From DASVEE01 sp036399695 (GTDB taxonomy: Bacteria > Acidobacteriota > Thermoanaerobaculia > Gp7-AA8), in the NCBI GenBank assembly GCA_036399695.1, contig DASWMP010000234.1, positions 1 through 28,418 on the forward strand: 28,418 nucleotides of DNA, in the 5' to 3' direction. The notes beneath the pieces were generated by a model, which saw only the letters and a program-made list of their open reading frames with translations, made no database searches and had not been told where the DNA came from. The translations under genes were made by a program, and so were the position numbers. Below, in pieces: positions 23,045 to 28,418 of the stretch (the first letter of the stretch is position 1; every line of letters begins with the position of its first letter).

Positions 23045-23071
23045 GACGGACAGGATTGTCCGTCCTCCACT
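23045..23071. repeat. 27-bp dispersed palindromic repeat, copy 2
   Basis: GACGGACA, loop GGAT, TGTCCGTC (8-bp perfect stem at 23045-23052 and 23057-23064) plus the CTCCACT flank; it is the exact reverse complement of 18575-18601 over 27 bases. It lies between the convergent acyltransferase and erythromycin-esterase-like genes, a position suited to a bidirectional terminator. Confidence 0.85.
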
Positions 23072-23072
23072 G

Positions 23073-24407
23073 CTACCACTCGCTGCGCGGGCGTGTGCGT
23101 GACGCCGGCGTGTGGTCCAGCCTACGCAGCGGTGTGGTCTCTTCGATGTAGATCGTGGCGTCGAGCTTCTCGGGGAGGGCTTCGATGACGACCCAGTCGG
23201 CGCCTTGCGCGCTCGGGTAGGTCGAGGCCACGCGTAGCGGACGGGGGCCACGCAGCCATTCGGGGAGCGTACCGCGCATGGGGATGAGGAGGACCGGTTT
23301 GCCGGCGGTGCGAAAGTACGTCTCGTAGGAGTCGTCGGTGGCGGGGCGGAAGGGATGGACGACGCGGGTGAAGGCCTTCTGCTGCTGGCTCCAGAGGTAT
23401 TGCTCGAAGGAGCCGTTCAGGGAGCAGGTGCCGATGGCCACGTAATCGTTGCCGAGTGCTTCGCTGAGCGTCTGGCCCATGGGGATGGAGCCGTCGAGCT
23501 GGACGACCGTGCGGCCGATGTGTTCCTGGTGGCCCCAGAGGACCACCTTGCGATTCGTGCCGCGGTGGTTTTTGGCCCAGCGCACGTTGATGGACATGAT
23601 GCGGTCGCGGAGGTGCTTGGTGTCGGCGGCGCCGAGGTTGTGATCGAAGACGCTGCCGGCGATGCGGGCGTTCTGCAGGGCGTCGTCGAAGGCGCGCGCG
23701 GACGTGCGGGGGACCAGGTCAGCGCGGCGGGCGGCGAGCTGGTCGTGGATGCGGCGCATCCTCGTCGTGCAGTCGGAGGAGACGGGATGCTGCGCCTGGC
23801 AGGTGCCGTAGATGCGTGTCGCCTCCTGCGCGGCCGTTGAATCGAGCGGTGTGAGGTAGGCGATGAGGTTCGACGCGGCGGCAGCTTCCTCGAAGGAATC
23901 GAAGCCGAAGACCTCGACCGGCGGGCGGTCACCGCGGCCGGCGTTGTAGGCGCGCAGCCATTCGACGACCTGCAGAAATTCTTCGGTATCCCAGAACGAG
24001 TAGCCGAGGCGTCCGGCGCGGGCCAGGAGGTCGCGCGGCTTGCCGGTGCCGTGCACGACGTACTCGTTGAGGCGATTGAACGTCGGGAAGGGCGCCTCGA
24101 GCCCGACGGCTTCAAAGCCCAGCTCCCGCACGAGGTACTGGATGAGCCGCAGCTTGACGGTCATGAACTCGTGCGTGCCGTGTGTGGCGTCGCCGAGGCC
24201 AACCGTCGTGGCGTCGCCGACGAGAAGACGCAACGGGGCGAGGTCCTGGTTCGCGGCGGTGGGCTCGGTGCCGGTCAGCGGCCAGGCGTTCTGGGCCAGC
24301 CACTGCGCCGGCACGTCGGGCGGCTCCGGCCTGGCGACGGTGCGGCGCCGTTGCGCGGTGGCTGTCGTGGCCAGGAGCAGGAGGGCGATGAGGGCGAGCT
24401 TGCGCAT
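23073..24407 (-). CDS. erythromycin esterase family protein, exported
   Basis: This 444-residue protein has a signal peptide (MRKLALIALLLLATTATA). The Ere family signature follows: G-D-A-T-H76-G-T-H-E-F with general-base histidine, FEAVGLEAPF with E104, SYSFWDTEEF, and later KVVLWGHQEHIGR. The usual GE-x-x-H is GD-x-x-H here. Characterised Ere enzymes open macrolide lactone rings, but this superfamily is wide and includes succinoglycan-related proteins, so macrolide resistance must not be assumed. Export to the periplasm is unusual for cytoplasmic resistance esterases. The start at 24407 immediately precedes the signal peptide; the extended reading frame to 24461 is repeat-derived. Confidence 0.88.
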   Translation of the reverse strand: MRKLALIALLLLATTATAQRRRTVARPEPPDVPAQWLAQNAWPLTGTEPTAANQDLAPLRLLVGDATTVGLGDATHGTHEFMTVKLRLIQYLVRELGFEAVGLEAPFPTFNRLNEYVVHGTGKPRDLLARAGRLGYSFWDTEEFLQVVEWLRAYNAGRGDRPPVEVFGFDSFEEAAAASNLIAYLTPLDSTAAQEATRIYGTCQAQHPVSSDCTTRMRRIHDQLAARRADLVPRTSARAFDDALQNARIAGSVFDHNLGAADTKHLRDRIMSINVRWAKNHRGTNRKVVLWGHQEHIGRTVVQLDGSIPMGQTLSEALGNDYVAIGTCSLNGSFEQYLWSQQQKAFTRVVHPFRPATDDSYETYFRTAGKPVLLIPMRGTLPEWLRGPRPLRVASTYPSAQGADWVVIEALPEKLDATIYIEETTPLRRLDHTPASRTRPRSEW

Positions 24408-24414
24408 GGGGTGA

Positions 24415-24547
24415 GTTGGCGGTGGGCAGTTGGCGGTTGGCAGGAGAAACCCCGCTACCAACCGCCTGGTTCGACTGCCGAAATCCGACGTGTCAACTGC
24501 GAATCGTCAACTGCGAACTGCCAACAGCGAACTGCCAACCGATCAAT
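24415..24547. repeat. 7-bp repeat hairpin between CADD and esterase genes
   Basis: Left arm: GTTGGCG, GTGGGCA, GTTGGCG, GTTGGCA (24415-24442). Right arm: GTCAACT, GCGAATC, GTCAACT, GCGAACT, GCCAACA, GCGAACT, GCCAACC (24492-24540). The right arm reaches the stop codon of the CADD gene (24543-24545). Loop is about 50 bases. The arms pair through AACCGCCAAC/GTTGGCGGTT-type matches. Confidence 0.8.
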
Positions 24548-25193
24548 TCACAGCATCGAGAAACTGGTACAGCGCGGCGCACGTGCGGCCGGCGGCGGCT
24601 TCGGCCGCGGCGGCTTTCTCGGGCGTGTCGCAGAGGCTACGGAGCAGGTCGCGGGAGGTGCCGGAGTGGACGACGTCCGCTTCCATGTGCACGGTGAAGA
24701 ACTGGACGTCGCGGTCGCCGGTGATGCCGAACCACCTGGCCAGGCCTTCCACCTTCGTCTTCGCGACCGACGGCTGCTGCGACTCGTAGGCGTAGAGACC
24801 GGCCAGGCCTTCGTGCAGCGCGCCTTCGCGGGCGAGGGAGCGGAGGGTATCGATGAGATTGCGGGTCGCCTCGTTCGGCGAGCTGCCGCGGACTTCGTCC
24901 CGGTCCAGGCCGAGGGCGTCGCAGAAGCGGAGCCAGAGCTCCGGATGGTTCTCGTCGCCGCGCTCTTCCTCGATGAGGTTCTCGAGCAGCATCTGGCGCA
25001 CCGCGATCTCCTCGGTGTGGCAGTGCATCGAGCTGAGGAAGGTCGGGAAGGCCAGCGCGTAGTGATAGTACTGGCGCGCGTACTCGGCCAGCTCCGCCTG
25101 CGAAAGCTCGCCGGCGTTCCAGCGCTGATAGAACGGATGATCGAGGAGATGCTGCGACGCAACGCGGGCGTCGAGGGCTTGAATCGGATCCAT
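24543..25193 (-). CDS. CADD-family protein, probable self-sacrificing pABA synthase
   Basis: This 216-residue TenA/PqqC-fold helical protein belongs to the folate-related CADD family (Chlamydia protein associating with death domains). Di-metal ligand candidates, in order, are E76, H83, E137, H169, D173 and H176; as I recall these equal CADD residues 81, 88, 142, 174, 178 and 181, a constant offset of five. With the same offset Y22 and Y38 correspond to the CADD tyrosines 27 and 43, and K147 to K152. CADD makes p-aminobenzoate for folate from its own tyrosine. The start at 25193 is supported by GGAGG 5 bases upstream. It lies divergent from acnA. Confidence 0.88.
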   Translation of the reverse strand: MDPIQALDARVASQHLLDHPFYQRWNAGELSQAELAEYARQYYHYALAFPTFLSSMHCHTEEIAVRQMLLENLIEEERGDENHPELWLRFCDALGLDRDEVRGSSPNEATRNLIDTLRSLAREGALHEGLAGLYAYESQQPSVAKTKVEGLARWFGITGDRDVQFFTVHMEADVVHSGTSRDLLRSLCDTPEKAAAAEAAAGRTCAALYQFLDAVN

Positions 25194-25239
25194 CGGTACC
25201 TCCATGGTGTGTTTGGATGAGTCTACGGCATTGGGGGGC

Positions 25240-25281
25240 GATTTCCGATTGCCGATTTCCGCTTTCCGGGCTCCGCTACTC
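25240..25281. repeat. single-armed 7-bp repeat near the CADD start
   Basis: GATTTCC, GATTGCC, GATTTCC, GCTTTCC, GGGCTCC, GCTACTC follow in 7-bp phase in the upstream region of the CADD gene. No complementary arm is evident in the intergenic space. The sequence is pyrimidine-rich on the plus strand. Confidence 0.6.
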
Positions 25282-25385
25282 GGACCGGGAGTCGCGCAAC
25301 GCCTTGCGGGCAGAGCCGTTGGGCTCGGCTGCGCTTGACCCGCCCTCACGCGGTTAATAGACTCCGAGGCCCACGCACCCAGCCG

Positions 25386-25448
25386 TTTTCGGTTGTTGGT
25401 TGTTGGTTGCCGATAAACCAAAAACCAAAAACCGAAAACCGACAACCG
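25386..25448. repeat. 7-bp repeat hairpin in the acnA leader
   Basis: Left arm: TTTTCGG, TTGTTGG, TTGTTGG, TTGCCGA; right arm: TAAACCA, AAAACCA, AAAACCG, AAAACCG, ACAACCG. The arms pair as GGTTG/CAACC and GGTT/AACC. It ends 15 bases before the acnA start and directly precedes the AAGGA ribosome binding site, so if transcribed it would fold next to the initiation region. Confidence 0.8.
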
Positions 25449-25463
25449 CTAAAAAGGAACTCA

Positions 25464-28322
<2,859 letters not shown>

Positions 28323-28418
28323 GTCGGGAGCTGCTGGTCGCGGGCGGCGGCATCGGCGGCCCGGAAGGCGGCCCAGTAGTTCGCGTCGAAGTCCTCGACG
28401 ATCTGGAAGGTCCACCGG

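Overview
The window is a GC-rich, gene-dense bacterial chromosome segment. A TonB-type C-terminal domain, several secreted proteins and a Bfr-like ferritin point to a diderm (Gram-negative) host. The combination of secreted Asp-box (BNR) beta-propellers, carboxypeptidase-regulatory-like domains and intergenic short-period hairpins reminds me of Acidobacteriota (Thermoanaerobaculia/Vicinamibacteria-like). That assignment is an inference without a marker gene. No rRNA, tRNA, CRISPR array or intact transposase gene was seen.

Layout. 0.1-5.3 kb: a Bfr-like ferritin, a Ste24/M48 CAAX-type membrane protease, a lone cyclic-nucleotide-binding domain protein with a promoter that looks leaderless, a large secreted protein with carboxypeptidase-regulatory-like domains, and a 21-bp tandem array that reads as coiled-coil heptads. 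5.3-10.1 kb: a V4R-like/unknown protein, divergent from a tkt - (GspG-like x2)-TonB fusion - serine hydrolase gene run. 10.2-10.7 kb: a brnT-brnA toxin-antitoxin pair. 10.8-17.3 kb: a minus-strand operon-like block of three paralogous secreted Asp-box proteins followed by an uncharacterised protein. 17.5-18.6 kb: an eight-helix membrane protein and a small protein. 18.6-21.4 kb: an accessory-looking stretch with a MazF-type toxin pair, a membrane-anchored coiled-coil protein, a small secreted TPR-like protein, the wreck of a third toxin-antitoxin pair (frameshifted antitoxin, toxin cut to about 26 codons) and a 155-bp element with 41-bp inverted arms. 21.5-28.4 kb: a PlsB-like acyltransferase, an erythromycin-esterase-family protein, a CADD-type protein (probable self-sacrificing pABA synthase), a divergent aconitase, and the edge of one more gene.

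The most unusual thread is non-coding. Many gene boundaries carry short tandem repeats with a strict 7-bp period (other families have 9, 21 or 27 bp). These are usually arranged as left and right arms that are reverse complements, so they could form long hairpins. Sequence differs from locus to locus but the 7-bp period does not. They lie in leaders and between operon genes, and one reaches a stop codon. A related 9-bp array forms the start and signal-peptide codons of the TonB fusion gene. A 27-bp palindromic repeat occurs twice in opposite orientation. Metabolically, tkt, acnA, CADD and the acyltransferase are core functions; the three toxin-antitoxin systems and repeats mark the mobile or variable layer.
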